Shown here piece after piece: positions 15,912 to 23,751 of a stretch of 39,039 bases of DNA (position 1 is its first letter; every line of letters starts with the position of its first letter). The notes under the pieces were generated by a model that had not been told where the DNA came from, searched no databases, and saw only the letters and a list, made by a program, of their open reading frames with translations. The stretch is from Paludibacter sp. (GTDB taxonomy: Bacteria > Bacteroidota > Bacteroidia > Bacteroidales > Paludibacteraceae). Position numbers and translations under genes: made by a program. The stretch lies in NCBI GenBank assembly GCA_027450045.1, contig DAIDKM010000024.1, forward strand, positions 1 through 39,039, in the 5' to 3' direction.

Positions 15912-18197
15912 CTAAAAAGGATATCCGATAGCAAAGAAAAGCGCCGATCGTTGAGCAAAATGGGTGAAAAGCGGAATCCATGCCTCATTGCCTCTGAAAG
16001 CCGGATTATAAAGTTGATGACCCAAGTCCATGCGCAAAACAAAATAGTTCAGGTTGAAACGAAGTCCAAAGCCGTAACTCATGGCAATTTGTTTATAAAA
16101 CTGCGAGAAATAGAACGTCCCATCCGGTTGTGTGCTGTAATTATGAATTGTCCAAATATTTCCTGCATCGTAAAATAAGGCGCCATCGAATTTCCAAAAC
16201 ATTTTGAATCGATATTCCACATTTCCCTGCAATTTGATGTCTCCGGTATGATTTACAAAATCGATCACGCCACTCGACAAAGGATAGGCGCCCGGCCCCA
16301 ACGTATAAGACGACCATCCACGAACTCCATTGGCGCCGCCTGCATAATAACGTTCTTCAAATGGCAGCACGTCGGCATTTCCCAACGGACTGGCCAATCC
16401 GAAATTGAAGTGATAAACCACCCGATTGTCTTTACTAAGATACTGATTGTAGGCGTAATCATAGTCGGCCTTTACATATTGTGCAAAACGAATGTTCGAA
16501 ATGCGATAAGCGCCATCCGCAGCTGGTTCCACATGAAAGAGATGAAGCGCTCCATCTAACAGATTGCCGGCTTCGGAGACATCCCACCGCCAGTTTGCAT
16601 AACTGCTTTGAGACGAGTTGGCGCGTTGACCCATGTATTGCATGGAAAAGCCGGTTCGGAGGATCATTTGGTTTTCGTAACTAAACCGCAAAGGAGAAGA
16701 GTTGCTCAGGTAGGTGGCTCTGAAGGTGGAGTCGATGCGCGGTAAATAGATATAACTCAGATCGAGCATATCATACGAAAAGGTAGTGTTTCTATTTAAA
16801 CTCCATGTATATTTGATGCCTGCATTGGCCAATGTGCGTACAAACTCAGGGCGCACCTGATAATTATAACCCAGTGAAAAGGTGGTAGAGGCATTTAAAC
16901 CCCGTTTAAAATCACGACTCAGAAAAGGGAAAAGGAATGTCGGATATTTCAGAGAAATGTCGCTGCCCAATTCGGTGGCATAGTAAGCAAAAATATTCGA
17001 GAGATTCCCTAACGACTCATAAGATGCTCTGGCATGAAATTTAAACAACTCCGCACCCCGAAACAGATTACGATGTTGATACGAAAAATCTTCAGCAACT
17101 CCCAGATTGCCTCCCGAGTTAGTGCCTTCCACATCATTGGTAAACGATTGCAACTTGTCGGGAGTGATTTGTACGTCGCAATCCAACGTATCCGGTGTTT
17201 GTTCATTGAACTGAATATTTACATACTTCACCGGTGGCAACGAATTGAGGGAAGCGTAGGTTGACTTCACGGCCTTCTCGTTATAATAAGTTCCGGGATA
17301 TATGAACGTGTTAGAAACCAACGGCTTTATGCGAATAAATGGTTTTTTGTTATAAAGCATACCATATCCTTCGTAAGAAACCGAGTCGGTAGTATTCTCA
17401 TCAGACGGCAATTCAACAAGCGTCGGAATTGTTTCAAAAGTAACGTGCCCGATTATTTTACGCGTAAACGTTTTATGCAAGAGGGTATCATTGGCCAATA
17501 AATCAGGTCGCAAACCCAGTTCAACAGTCGCTTTATTTTGCGCAAACGATGTGTCGGCAGTAAAATGGAATGCCTCTTTCGTTACATTATAGTACCCGTT
17601 ATCCCGCAGAAACGAAGCTAAATCCGTTCGTTCCTGATCTAAGTCGTTAATGTTGAAATTCATTCCCGGCTTAATCAGATGCGTAAAAGCAGCCTGAGAC
17701 GAATCTTTGGTCTTCAGTAGAGAATCGAGCGTAGGAGCAATCGTGAAGGAACTTATTTTATACGGATCGCCAAGCACGATGTGGTACAGAACATTGATCT
17801 TCTTGTTCTTTGCATTGGTGATGACCTGCACTTTTGCATGTTGGAAACCCTCGTTCTGTAACTCGCTTTGCAGCTCGCTTTGCGAATCCATCATTGCCAA
17901 AGAGTCGTAAATGACCGGCTTTTCACCTGCGCGTCGCAACCAGCGACTGAGCCATTTCGTGGAGTCTCTGCCGGAAAGATTATAAACGGCCAATTGCAAA
18001 CGAAAGATGCTAAAGATACGTTGGTTGGGAGCCTGACGCAAAAAAGGGCTTAACATATCGGCGTTTACATCTTTGGAATGCACCTGAATGCGTTCAGTAT
18101 TCAACAAATACTGACCATCCGGCACATATTTGGTGCTGTTGCAAGCAACCATCAACCCTGAAATAACCAATAAAATCAACCAACGAAAATTCATCAT
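15912..18197 (-). CDS. tamL: BamA/TamA-family outer membrane lipoprotein (TamL)
   Basis: A 761-residue outer-membrane protein. The N-terminus is a lipoprotein signal with lipobox LMVAC (lipidated Cys19), which distinguishes the Bacteroidota TamL from ordinary TamA. POTRA-like repeats follow (about residues 30-330, e.g. LQNEGFQHAKVQV, FLRDNGYYNVTKEAF, then YYNEKAVKSTYASLNSLPPVKYVNI). A 16-strand beta-barrel domain covers about 360-761, including the conserved ERYYAGGANGVRGW motif (about 630-643) and a C-terminal aromatic (IGYPF). TamL works with inner-membrane TamB in assembling outer-membrane components. tamB is not in this window. The first two codons are both ATG and either may start translation. 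Confidence 0.9.
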   Translation of the reverse strand: MMNFRWLILLVISGLMVACNSTKYVPDGQYLLNTERIQVHSKDVNADMLSPFLRQAPNQRIFSIFRLQLAVYNLSGRDSTKWLSRWLRRAGEKPVIYDSLAMMDSQSELQSELQNEGFQHAKVQVITNAKNKKINVLYHIVLGDPYKISSFTIAPTLDSLLKTKDSSQAAFTHLIKPGMNFNINDLDQERTDLASFLRDNGYYNVTKEAFHFTADTSFAQNKATVELGLRPDLLANDTLLHKTFTRKIIGHVTFETIPTLVELPSDENTTDSVSYEGYGMLYNKKPFIRIKPLVSNTFIYPGTYYNEKAVKSTYASLNSLPPVKYVNIQFNEQTPDTLDCDVQITPDKLQSFTNDVEGTNSGGNLGVAEDFSYQHRNLFRGAELFKFHARASYESLGNLSNIFAYYATELGSDISLKYPTFLFPFLSRDFKRGLNASTTFSLGYNYQVRPEFVRTLANAGIKYTWSLNRNTTFSYDMLDLSYIYLPRIDSTFRATYLSNSSPLRFSYENQMILRTGFSMQYMGQRANSSQSSYANWRWDVSEAGNLLDGALHLFHVEPAADGAYRISNIRFAQYVKADYDYAYNQYLSKDNRVVYHFNFGLASPLGNADVLPFEERYYAGGANGVRGWSSYTLGPGAYPLSSGVIDFVNHTGDIKLQGNVEYRFKMFWKFDGALFYDAGNIWTIHNYSTQPDGTFYFSQFYKQIAMSYGFGLRFNLNYFVLRMDLGHQLYNPAFRGNEAWIPLFTHFAQRSALFFAIGYPF

Positions 18198-18353
18198 AAA
18201 TTTATATAGGCAATAGGAACGGCAAAGTTGAAAGTGTAAAGTTTGAAAATGTAAGAAATCGGAAAATGTGTCAATATGCCAATGAAATCCGGAAGCCTTC
18301 AGTTATTCAATTAAGTTCCCAATGGCAAATGGTCAATAAAAAATGGCAAATCC

Positions 18354-19670
18354 CTAATATCTTTTCATAATGGAAGCTCCTCTGAAATAGTGTAATAAAA
18401 TGGCGTGATAATCATATCCCTGAGCACCCATCACAGCGGCTCCGATTTGGCAAAGCCCCACGCCATGCCCCCAACCGGCGCCTGTCAATAGGAATTGTTG
18501 CGGAACATCATCCTTCAAATGGAATGCATCGACCACAAAAGCTGAACTATAGAGATGAGATGTCGAGAGCGCTTTGCGAATCTCCAACTCTTTGCCGATA
18601 ATCAACGTCTTTTTGGAGCCGACAATTTTCAAACGGATAAGTCGCCCCGAGGTTCCTCTTTCCACCGGAATCAGCGCCAAAATATCACCAAAATCAACAC
18701 CGGTGCGCAAAGTAATCAACTGTGACAACTTTTCCTGCGAATAAGAGACCGTCCATCGATAAAAATCGGTTGTCTCCTGGTCATAATTATTCAATACCTG
18801 ATCTAAAATAGCATGGTCGTGTGTATTGCAGAATGCTTTCGGTTCGCTCCGAATCCATTTCTCTGCATTCGCCTCAATGGTTAAATCCACCACGGAATCA
18901 TCCTCCGCATCATCGCGCAAAGTGACTAAATAGGGATGAGCAACCGGTTCCCAACAGTTCTCAAATCGTTCGGTAATTCCGCCGCACGACTTTGAAAAAC
19001 GTGCATCGCAAATCTCCCCGTCATATTCCAACACTTCGCCCCACGTAGCTTGAACTGCTTGTTCTACAACTTCATTCTGCCGAATAATTCCCTGATAACG
19101 TTGGCAGTGATCATCGGCACACACATCGAACAACGCATGATCTTCGCGGTCGTACCAACGCATCAAACTATCTTCGGTACGTTCTATGGAAACATAATGG
19201 CTGTCTTGCGTTTTCACCATTGCCGCTTTCTCCATTTGGGCTAAAAGCCAGCTACGCGAAATCACCGCATGAGCCTTCAGGAGTTCGAGCGAACTGGTAG
19301 CGCTCATTTCCGACGAAATAACGCTGGTAAGATAAGCCTCCACGCCAAGTTGATTGATGGCAACCAGATTATCGCCATCGACCACGAGTTTCAATCCGCC
19401 TAAGAATTGTTGATCTTCTTTGCGTTCCCAATGAAAATTGATACCGATGATTACCTGTTGAATTTCAAAAAAGGCATTGGCCGGATCTATAGGGGAAAAA
19501 ACTAATTCGTCATAAAATGCACCTTCCCACTCAATCATTCCATCTTGCAATGAAGCAGTTGAAACACCCTGAACTTTAGGTGCGGCAGGTGTACAGGCAA
19601 ATTCACCATGAAACGAAAACGTGATGGTTGGTTGAATCAAAATCCCCACGCTCACAATAGGTTCATCCAT
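18354..19670 (-). CDS. SpoIID/LytB domain protein
   Basis: A 438-residue protein with the SpoIID/LytB (amidase-enhancer-like) domain. The signature YLTSVISSEMSATSSLELLKAHAVISRSWLL (about 111-141) and the paired FSKSCGGITERF... and GAGWGHGVGLCQIGAAVMGAQGY (about 400-420) segments are clear, with the glutamate of SSEMS expected to be catalytic, by analogy with SpoIID as a lytic transglycosylase on denuded peptidoglycan. The Bacteroidota members carry an N-terminal extension, as here. No signal peptide is visible from the chosen ATG, which is odd for a wall enzyme; an upstream start is not available because the frame closes. A TATCTTTG box lies 30 nt upstream. Confidence 0.85.
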   Translation of the reverse strand: MDEPIVSVGILIQPTITFSFHGEFACTPAAPKVQGVSTASLQDGMIEWEGAFYDELVFSPIDPANAFFEIQQVIIGINFHWERKEDQQFLGGLKLVVDGDNLVAINQLGVEAYLTSVISSEMSATSSLELLKAHAVISRSWLLAQMEKAAMVKTQDSHYVSIERTEDSLMRWYDREDHALFDVCADDHCQRYQGIIRQNEVVEQAVQATWGEVLEYDGEICDARFSKSCGGITERFENCWEPVAHPYLVTLRDDAEDDSVVDLTIEANAEKWIRSEPKAFCNTHDHAILDQVLNNYDQETTDFYRWTVSYSQEKLSQLITLRTGVDFGDILALIPVERGTSGRLIRLKIVGSKKTLIIGKELEIRKALSTSHLYSSAFVVDAFHLKDDVPQQFLLTGAGWGHGVGLCQIGAAVMGAQGYDYHAILLHYFRGASIMKRY

Positions 19671-19699
19671 AAAATTGAAATAACGGATTTGTAAGGGAG

Positions 19700-19707
19700 C
19701 AAAGATA
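19700..19707 (-). promoter_or_regulatory. -7 element (TATCTTTG) of the SpoIID-domain gene
   Basis: Read on the minus strand the bases are TATCTTTG, an exact TAnnTTTG match 30 nt upstream of the start codon. A -33 TTTG at the ideal distance is not present; a TTG lies a few bases farther out. Confidence 0.45.
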
Positions 19708-19770
19708 ACTATTTTTGAGAAGTGGTAAAAACAATGAGCGACAATAATCGCACCGAGTGAAAATGTTCCT

Positions 19771-19801
19771 TATTCACGGGGTAAACAGGCAGTCATTCGT
19801 G
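19771..19801. repeat. Imperfect direct repeat, copy 1 (flanks the CDF-type gene)
   Basis: Begins TATTCACGGGGTAAACAGGC and continues AGTCATTCGTG. It shares the blocks TATTCACGGG, TAA, CAGTCA and CGTG in the same order with the copy at 20694-20728 on the far side of the transporter gene. Confidence 0.55.
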
Positions 19802-19850
19802 TAATCTAAGCAGCCGCAAAGTTGAGGGAAGGTGACAACGACCGTTTTCA

Positions 19851-20055
19851 GGCTGCTGCAAGTCGCGAGAGGCAATTGTTCATGTATTACAGGTTGTCGC
19901 AAGTCGCGGGAAGCAATTGTTCATGAATTTTTGGTCGCTCCCGTCAGCGGGAAGCAATTGTTGATCAATTTTTGGTTGCCTCAGTTTGCGGCAAGGTATT
20001 GTTGATGAATTTCGGGTTGCCGCCAATCAGTGGCAAAAAATTCATTCTGTTCAAC
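19851..20055. repeat. 41-bp tandem repeat array, five units
   Basis: Five units begin at 19851, 19892, 19933, 19974 and 20015, each starting GGTTG(C/T)-like and exactly 41 bp apart. Units share a core like GCAATTGTTSATSAATTT. Units 4 and 5 contain an internal inverted repeat (TTGCC...GGCAA), and unit 3 a related one (TCCCG...CGGGA), so each unit could form a small hairpin. A degenerate sixth unit may precede the array at 19810. The last unit runs into the stop codon of the CDF-type gene. Unit identity drops from units 2-3 outward. No spacers are present, so this is not a CRISPR array. Confidence 0.85.
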
Positions 20056-20680
20056 ACACCGTGCAGCCATTTCCTTTCGCGGTTTCAAAGGCTTCTTTCC
20101 CTTCGGAAAACGAGAAATAAACCAATCCGGCTGCGCCAATGATATCGGCATACACGAAACCGGTTAGCTCATAAATAAGACTGGCAACAAGAAGTACAAC
20201 GGACATGTAAATACAGATCTTGGTACAATTGCTATCGGCAAGAATCGGCTCGGAGTGAAGCTTTTTGCCTATCGCTTTTTTAGCAAGCATAAGCCATAGC
20301 ATGACGGCAATCGACAATAACGAGATGATGACACCCCAAAAAGTAGATTCGGGCTTTTGATGGTGAATAAGATTCAACACGATACCCGCCAATAAGCCCG
20401 CAGAAAGCAGGTAAAAGGCTGTTCCCGTTATTTTCAACGCGCTTATTTCAAACGTGCTTTTCGGAGTGTCGGGGTTTTGCTTCATGCGTACAATCATGAT
20501 GGCAATGCCTATACCCGACATGACTTCGATAAAACTGTCGATACCAAAGCCGAATAGAGTAAGCGTTTTATCGTTATAGCCCAGAATAATGGAAACAATG
20601 CCTTCAAGCAGGTTGTATCCAATGGTAAACAAGCTTAACCGGTAAGCCTGTTTGTAAAGTTTTATTTCGGAGATTTCCAT
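20051..20680 (-). CDS. CDF-type cation transporter (membrane domain only)
   Basis: A 209-residue polytopic membrane protein with about six membrane segments, matching the transmembrane part of cation diffusion facilitators. GFGIDSFIEVMSG (about 44-56) corresponds to the metal-site helix with its conserved Asp (D48), and YADIIGAAGLVYFSFSEG (about 178-195) to the late helix with Asp. The cytoplasmic C-terminal domain of full-length CDF proteins is absent and is replaced by a short tail ending CTVC, a possible metal-binding end. Such short forms are known in Bacteroidota metal islands. It is 66 bp downstream of cusB on the same strand, supporting metal export. The transported metal is not determined by sequence. 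Confidence 0.78.
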   Translation of the reverse strand: MEISEIKLYKQAYRLSLFTIGYNLLEGIVSIILGYNDKTLTLFGFGIDSFIEVMSGIGIAIMIVRMKQNPDTPKSTFEISALKITGTAFYLLSAGLLAGIVLNLIHHQKPESTFWGVIISLLSIAVMLWLMLAKKAIGKKLHSEPILADSNCTKICIYMSVVLLVASLIYELTGFVYADIIGAAGLVYFSFSEGKEAFETAKGNGCTVC

Positions 20681-20693
20681 GTTTATGGTTTTT

Positions 20694-20728
20694 TATTCAC
20701 GGGATAACTGACAGTCAACCCGTGAATA
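20694..20728. repeat. Imperfect direct repeat copy 2, with 10-bp inverted repeat
   Basis: TATTCACGGG (20694-20703) and its exact complement CCCGTGAATA (20719-20728) enclose 15 nt. The whole segment is a diverged copy of 19771-19801. It lies between cusB and the CDF-type gene. On the transcribed minus strand the stem is followed by A residues rather than T, so it is not a standard intrinsic terminator. Confidence 0.6.
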
Positions 20729-20746
20729 GGAAAGGGGGATCTTGGT

Positions 20747-22042
20747 TTACATACCGGGCATTCCGGCCATGCTGTTTGATTTTGGAGCAGGCGACTTTTT
20801 TACATCCGAATTCATCATGCTGGGTTTTCCGGCTAATTGAGCAGCGGCATCGACACTGAAAGTTCCGTTGGTAACGATGGTATCGCCAACTTGCAATCCA
20901 TCTAAGATGACATAGCCATTGCCTACCGAAGGGCCTAATGTAACTTCGCGCATCGCAAAAGCAGGATTGACCGTATCGGGTGTTTTCACATAAACAAGCG
21001 AGCGGGTGCCTGTCCATAAAACCGCCGATTGCGGAACCACAATGTCATTTGTTCCTCCCGACAACACAGAACGTGAACTTCCGGTAATAAACATTCCGGG
21101 TTTGAGACTACCATTGCTGTTGTCAATTTCCACGCGCACGCTGGCTGTTCGCGTATCAGGATTAATCACAGGGTCGATGAATGAGATTCTGCCTTTGAAC
21201 ACCTTTCCCGGGAAAGATTCCGAGGTAAACGAAATCGCATCGCCAAGTTTCAGCCACGGAAGATCACTTTCGTAAGCATCAAACAAAGCCCAAACCCGTG
21301 ACAGATTGGAAACCTCATAAAGAGGATCGCCTGCGGAAACATAATCGCCCACATTGACCCGTTTCACCAATACCACACCGGAAACGGGTGATTTCACTTC
21401 AAAGTTGTTCTGGATTTGTCCTGATGATTCAATGTGTGCAATCTGAGCATCCGTTAAATTCCATTCTTTGAGTTTCTCCTTTGCAGCCGGCAAAATGTTT
21501 GGATAGCTCTTCTGCATCTTGACCGCTTCCAAAAGTTCTTTTTGAGCAGTAACCAGGTCAGGTGAATAAATTAAGGCAATGTTTTCTCCTTTGCGAACGG
21601 ATTCTCCTGTAAAATTGAGATTTAATTGCTGAATTCGGCCTGCAACATAGGAGGGCAGTGTTTGCACAAGACGTTCGTCGGGAGCTATCTTGCCATACAA
21701 TTGAAGATTCCGAACAGCATTTTGACGAGTGACCACCGATGTTTGAATATTGGCCAATTGAATGGCGTCCGGCGTCATAACAATGGCATTGGAATCAACT
21801 TTGGCAGTGTCTTGTTTCAGCGGTATCAACGTCATACCGCAGATAGGACATTTCCCGGGATGATCCATCCTGATTTGAGGATGCATGGCGCAAGTCCAGA
21901 TAGTTCCTTTTGGATAACCGGCTTCGGTGTTTTGTTTTGCAGCCGAGGGAGCTGAATGATGGAAAAAGAGCCATCCCAGAAAAATTCCGGCTACAACAAG
22001 GAGGCCGGTTCTGATATATGCATTCGCTAATACTTTTTTCAT
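20747..22042 (-). CDS. cusB: RND efflux periplasmic adaptor with N-terminal HMBD (CusB-like)
   Basis: A 431-residue membrane-fusion protein linking the CusA-like pump to the outer-membrane channel. One N-terminal membrane anchor (LLVVAGIFLGWLFF, about 14-27) is followed by a heavy-metal-binding domain (WTCAMHPQIRMDHPGKCPICGM, residues 49-70, with C51, M53, H54, C65, C68 and M70). The usual adaptor parts come next: barrel-sandwich/lipoyl halves (SYVAGRIQQLNLNFTGESVRKGENIALIYSPDL and VKSPVSGVVLVKRVNVGDYV), a helical hairpin between them, then beta-barrel and membrane-proximal domains. The C-terminus is Met-rich (NSMAGMPGM). HMBD-CusB fusions are typical of Cu/Ag pumps. It lies downstream of tolC and cusA on the same strand. 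Confidence 0.92.
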   Translation of the reverse strand: MKKVLANAYIRTGLLVVAGIFLGWLFFHHSAPSAAKQNTEAGYPKGTIWTCAMHPQIRMDHPGKCPICGMTLIPLKQDTAKVDSNAIVMTPDAIQLANIQTSVVTRQNAVRNLQLYGKIAPDERLVQTLPSYVAGRIQQLNLNFTGESVRKGENIALIYSPDLVTAQKELLEAVKMQKSYPNILPAAKEKLKEWNLTDAQIAHIESSGQIQNNFEVKSPVSGVVLVKRVNVGDYVSAGDPLYEVSNLSRVWALFDAYESDLPWLKLGDAISFTSESFPGKVFKGRISFIDPVINPDTRTASVRVEIDNSNGSLKPGMFITGSSRSVLSGGTNDIVVPQSAVLWTGTRSLVYVKTPDTVNPAFAMREVTLGPSVGNGYVILDGLQVGDTIVTNGTFSVDAAAQLAGKPSMMNSDVKKSPAPKSNSMAGMPGM

Positions 22043-22284
22043 TGAGTCTAATCGTTAGAATATTATCAAGTTGCTTTATTTCAATCTATACATCACATAA
22101 AAGAATGAGTTCACTTTATTAAGTCATAAAACTCCATTTAGTCTCTAAGTATCACAAAAGCATTGATCCGTTAGAAATTACTTTGTGCATTCTTTGTGTT
22201 TTGGAGCCTTAGTGTCAAAACAGAAACTTTTTCAAGTGGAATCATGGATCAATTTTTTTCAATATATCTTCTCTTCAAATCCTT

Positions 22285-23739
22285 TTATGGTTCATTGATC
22301 GCCGTCAGGTTGACTAACATAGCCACCGCCGAGTTCTGATCGACAATTGCCTGAACAAGTTGAAACCGGTAATCTAAAAGTTGCTGTTCCATGCGGAGCA
22401 GTTCATCATACTGGCTTCCTGCCGTAGAAAAACCTGTGATGAGCAATGATACGGTTCTTTGCGCAAGATCAATCTGCCCTTTATACAAGATGATACGCCT
22501 TTCGGCATCATTCAACGAAGTAAGTGTCGCCGAGTATTGCACCTGAAGATCGTTGATCGCATTCTGCTTGGCTTGTGAGGCTGACAAACGGTTTAGCTCC
22601 GCCTCTTTGATCATGCTTTTATATTTGTTCCGGTAAATAGGCAGCGTAAGGGTAAGCATTGGCATGATCATATCTTTCCCGTTCATCATGGATGTATTCC
22701 CCGCCCGTTTATCAATCACCGAATAATCGACGCCAATGCCGAACATCGGATATCCCATTTTGGTTACCATCCGTTTTCTTGCTGCATAAGCGGCTTGCTC
22801 TGCATCAAACATCCTGATCATCGGATTGTTTTTATGAATACTGTCGATTCCCAACGTTAATTTGAGTGGCAATAAAGCTCTGTCAAGCGTGTCGGGAACC
22901 ATAACCGGCAACGCTGCGTTACGGTTCAAAAGGCTATTAAACCGGATGATCTGCGTTGCTTTCTGGTCTTGCAAAAAAGCGAGTTGATTCTCAAGGTCAC
23001 GAATTGCCATCTTCACTTTAAGAACATTGGCCAGATCGCCGGAGTTGGAACTACTTCCCATGCCGGTTGCCGGCTTATTCATGCTTTGAGAGGATTGAGA
23101 TGAGGAATTATTGCCCGATGAACCCATACCGCCCCCGCTTTGACTACCCGATGAACCGGACGCAATTTGTTGTATGGCGCTATTGGAACTAACTTCTTTT
23201 CCCGTCGAAGCAACGCCAAAATTGGTCAAAGCTAACTGTTCCAATGAATGCGTAAATTGGAGATTATTTTCCACAAGTGTTATTTCCTTATCAATCCGAT
23301 ATAAATCATACCATGCTGTCTTTACCTGATAAGCTGTCTCAAAACCGGTTTGCCGGAATTGTTCGTATTTGGCAAGAGCCATCTTGGAAGCCTCATCTTT
23401 CGCCGCCTTTAGTTGCCCAAACCATGGAAACATCTGCATAAACTTGATATCGGCTACTTGATTGCCACCAATCAGCTCCATCGGAGAGAGAAAATATCCC
23501 ATGGTTAACTGCGGATCGGGAAGCGATCCTACCTGTGGCAATTTTTGCAATGCTGCTAAGTAATCATTATATGTAGATTGAACTAATGGATTGTTTATTG
23601 CCGCTTGGTGTATATAGCTCTTCAACGAGTCATTCGTTGTTTGCGCCTTCGTGCCGACATGAATCATGATGAGTAATCCGAACAGCAGCAAGAAAGATTT
23701 TTTTGTGCGTTGCATAATGACGCGGAACAAAGTTTTCAT
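22285..23739 (-). CDS. TolC-family outer membrane efflux channel (CusC-like)
   Basis: A 484-residue outer-membrane factor. A signal peptide is present; the start may be the first ATG or the one eight codons later, which gives the tidier signal (MQRTKKSFLLLFGLLIMIHV). The two OEP repeats are seen as long helical segments: NPLVQSTYNDYLAALQKLPQVGSLPDPQLTMGYF in the first, and AKQNAINDLQVQYSATLTSLNDAERRI with GSQYDELLRMEQQLLDYRFQLVQA in the second. Between them, at about residues 180-240, is a Ser/Gly/Asn/Gln-rich low-complexity insert (GSSGSQSGGGMGSSGNNSSS), unusual for the family. The start lies 12 bp after the cusA stop, so both are one operon. Confidence 0.88.
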   Translation of the reverse strand: MKTLFRVIMQRTKKSFLLLFGLLIMIHVGTKAQTTNDSLKSYIHQAAINNPLVQSTYNDYLAALQKLPQVGSLPDPQLTMGYFLSPMELIGGNQVADIKFMQMFPWFGQLKAAKDEASKMALAKYEQFRQTGFETAYQVKTAWYDLYRIDKEITLVENNLQFTHSLEQLALTNFGVASTGKEVSSNSAIQQIASGSSGSQSGGGMGSSGNNSSSQSSQSMNKPATGMGSSSNSGDLANVLKVKMAIRDLENQLAFLQDQKATQIIRFNSLLNRNAALPVMVPDTLDRALLPLKLTLGIDSIHKNNPMIRMFDAEQAAYAARKRMVTKMGYPMFGIGVDYSVIDKRAGNTSMMNGKDMIMPMLTLTLPIYRNKYKSMIKEAELNRLSASQAKQNAINDLQVQYSATLTSLNDAERRIILYKGQIDLAQRTVSLLITGFSTAGSQYDELLRMEQQLLDYRFQLVQAIVDQNSAVAMLVNLTAINEP

Positions 23740-23751
23740 ACGTTTCTCGTT

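Larger units (their letters stand above)
19671..20050. other. 380-bp spacer: promoter, direct repeat, 41-bp tandem array
   Basis: No gene is visible. From the SpoIID side it contains a -7 box (19700-19707), one copy of a TATTCACGGG-type repeat (19771-19801), and a 41-bp tandem array reaching the stop codon of the CDF-type gene. Each is listed separately. Confidence 0.75.

Noticed and set aside
19851-20055. CRISPR array
   Set aside because: The repeats are directly adjacent with no unique spacers and are too diverged. No cas gene is in the window.
20694-20728. Intrinsic terminator for cusB
   Set aside because: The stem is followed on the transcribed strand by A residues, not T, so I list it as a repeat instead.
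22100-22240. Words like CTTTGTGCATTCTTTGTG in the cusB-tolC gap as a regulatory repeat
   Set aside because: Such CTTTGTG-rich wording is common in intergenic DNA of many bacteria, and only a single diverged instance is present here.
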